Made by a program: the position numbers and the translations under genes. A stretch of 7,187 nt of DNA from Candidatus Didemnitutus sp. (GTDB lineage Bacteria; Verrucomicrobiota; Verrucomicrobiia; Opitutales; Opitutaceae): contig JAUXOH010000027.1 in NCBI GenBank assembly GCA_030682505.1, positions 1 through 7,187 on the forward strand. The letters are read 5' to 3'. Below, one piece after another: positions 6,193-7,187 of the stretch. Position 1 is the stretch's first letter, and every line of letters starts with the position of its first letter. The notes beneath the pieces were generated by a model. That model worked only from the letters and a program-made list of their open reading frames with translations, ran no database searches and was not told where the DNA came from.

Positions 6193-7187
6193 ATGCCCCG
6201 CCTGCTGCTCCCCCGCATTCTGGTTCTGTGTTCCCTCCTGTTGGTGCCGGCGACTTTCGTCCGCGCCACCGAATCCACCCCGGCAACGCTCATCGCCGCC
6301 AAGGATCTGCTGAACCTCAAGCAACTCGACTCACCCACGCTGTCGCCCGACGGGGCCTCGGTGGTTTATGTCGTCCGCTCCATCGAGCTCAAGCCGGACG
6401 CCAAGGACGATTGGACCTACCACACCCATCTGTGGATCGCCGCCGTCGATGGCTCGTCGGCTCCCCGCCGGCTCACGTTCGCCGGCAACAACAATAACTC
6501 CCCGGCGTGGCATCCCGATGGACGGCGGATTGCTTTTGTTCGCGGTGGCAGCGGTCCCGGTGAACGCGCTCAGGTCCACGTCCTCAATCTCGCCGGGGGC
6601 GAGGCCGAACCCGTCACCCAGCTCGAGACCGGAGCCGGCAACCCGCGTTGGTCCCCCGATGGCAAACGCCTGCTGTTCTCCTCGTCGCTCAGCTATGCCC
6701 AAGTGCGCGACACGCTCGAGAAAACCGGGACCGACGCGACGCCCCCGTGGTCCGTCGAAAAGCCCGGTCGGTCGGCCAACGACACGGGCAATTGGAATCT
6801 CAAGTCCGGGTCCAAGGGCAAGGCCGCGTCGCCGAACGACGACACCAAATCCGCCAAGCTGCCCTCCACCGATCCGGATGGTTCACTTGCCGAGATGCGG
6901 GAGTGGCTTGCGAAAAACGAATCCGAGGGCAGTCCGCGAGTGACGTCGCGCTACAATTTCCTCGCCGAAGGTGATCTGCAGACCGAGTTGAGTTTCGCCC
7001 AACTCTATGTGCAGGACGACCTGCCCGGCGCAGTGGCGAAGCCGCTCGCCATCGGTTTCGAAGGAAAAAACGCCGCCGAGTGGATGATGGACAACCAGCA
7101 CCTCATCTACGTTGCCGCGCGCGACGCGGGCGAGAATCCCGACCGCCAATTCGGTCGCAACAGCCTTTACCTGATCGAAATCGAGAC
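6193..7187 (+). CDS. Exported S9 family peptidase, N-terminal propeller part; 3' end outside window
   Basis: N-terminal 331 codons of a serine peptidase of the S9 (dipeptidyl/acylaminoacyl peptidase-like) group, probably acting on peptides outside the cytoplasm. ATG 6193 starts a hydrophobic signal peptide (MPRLLLPRILVLCSLLLVPA, cleavage probably after Ala25). Then comes IAAKDLLNLKQLDSPTLSPDG, typical of this group, and WD40-like/TolB-type PD40 repeats: SPDGASVVYV (51-60), WHPDGRRIAFV (106-116) and WSPDGKRLLF (153-162). Residues about 172-250 form a charged, Gly/Ser/Asp/Lys-rich stretch, probably a surface insertion. The propeller resumes near 252 and stays open to the right edge. The catalytic Ser, Asp and His would lie in the missing C-terminal domain, so a non-enzymatic TolB-like propeller protein cannot be fully excluded. 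There is no Shine-Dalgarno before the ATG. It is divergent from the dGTPase-type gene and preceded by a hairpin-rich leader. Confidence 0.9.
   Translation, partial: MPRLLLPRILVLCSLLLVPATFVRATESTPATLIAAKDLLNLKQLDSPTLSPDGASVVYVVRSIELKPDAKDDWTYHTHLWIAAVDGSSAPRRLTFAGNNNNSPAWHPDGRRIAFVRGGSGPGERAQVHVLNLAGGEAEPVTQLETGAGNPRWSPDGKRLLFSSSLSYAQVRDTLEKTGTDATPPWSVEKPGRSANDTGNWNLKSGSKGKAASPNDDTKSAKLPSTDPDGSLAEMREWLAKNESEGSPRVTSRYNFLAEGDLQTELSFAQLYVQDDLPGAVAKPLAIGFEGKNAAEWMMDNQHLIYVAARDAGENPDRQFGRNSLYLIEIE

Noticed and set aside
6078..6338. 86- and 80-codon minus-strand frames across the S9 peptidase leader and 5' end
   Set aside because: They cross the hairpin cluster and the signal-peptide coding region, have no domain and show biased composition.

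Overview
GC-rich bacterial chromosomal DNA with dense, mostly leaderless-looking genes. Four of the five start codons have no convincing Shine-Dalgarno sequence. GC content, weak ribosome binding sites and exported S9 peptidases would fit a Verrucomicrobiota (Opitutaceae-like) genome. This is an inference from overall character, not a marker gene, and other high-GC Gram-negatives remain possible.

Layout. Bases 1-3842 (minus strand) hold two tandem, same-direction prolyl oligopeptidase genes of family S9A. The upstream copy (1704-3842) is complete, with a signal peptide and every catalytic and S1-pocket residue. The downstream copy (1-1610) is cut by the window edge before its nucleophile. The two are paralogues with almost no length difference over 536 residues. 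Bases 3916-4578 (plus) encode a small HD-domain phosphohydrolase of the HD_3 / YfbR-HDDC2 type. It converges on, and shares a CTAG stop-codon palindrome with, a dGTP triphosphohydrolase-type HD enzyme on the minus strand (4575-5846). A 346-base divergent intergenic region (5847-6192) follows and is rich in inverted repeats, including a 50-base element built of two adjacent perfect hairpins closed by GTAG/CTAC. Bases 6193-7187 (plus) begin a further exported S9 peptidase with a TolB-type propeller, cut by the right edge.

How the genes work together. The three S9 peptidases are all predicted to be exported and fit a periplasmic or extracellular peptide-scavenging role. The two HD enzymes are predicted to be cytosolic and to act on the deoxynucleotide pool: one would release a deoxynucleoside and triphosphate from dNTPs, the other would dephosphorylate (deoxy)nucleoside monophosphates. 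No mobile-element genes, RNA genes or CRISPR arrays were seen. The most unusual items are the two-hairpin repeat, the shared stop codons of the convergent HD pair, and the tandem peptidase duplication. I found no convincing new multi-gene system.
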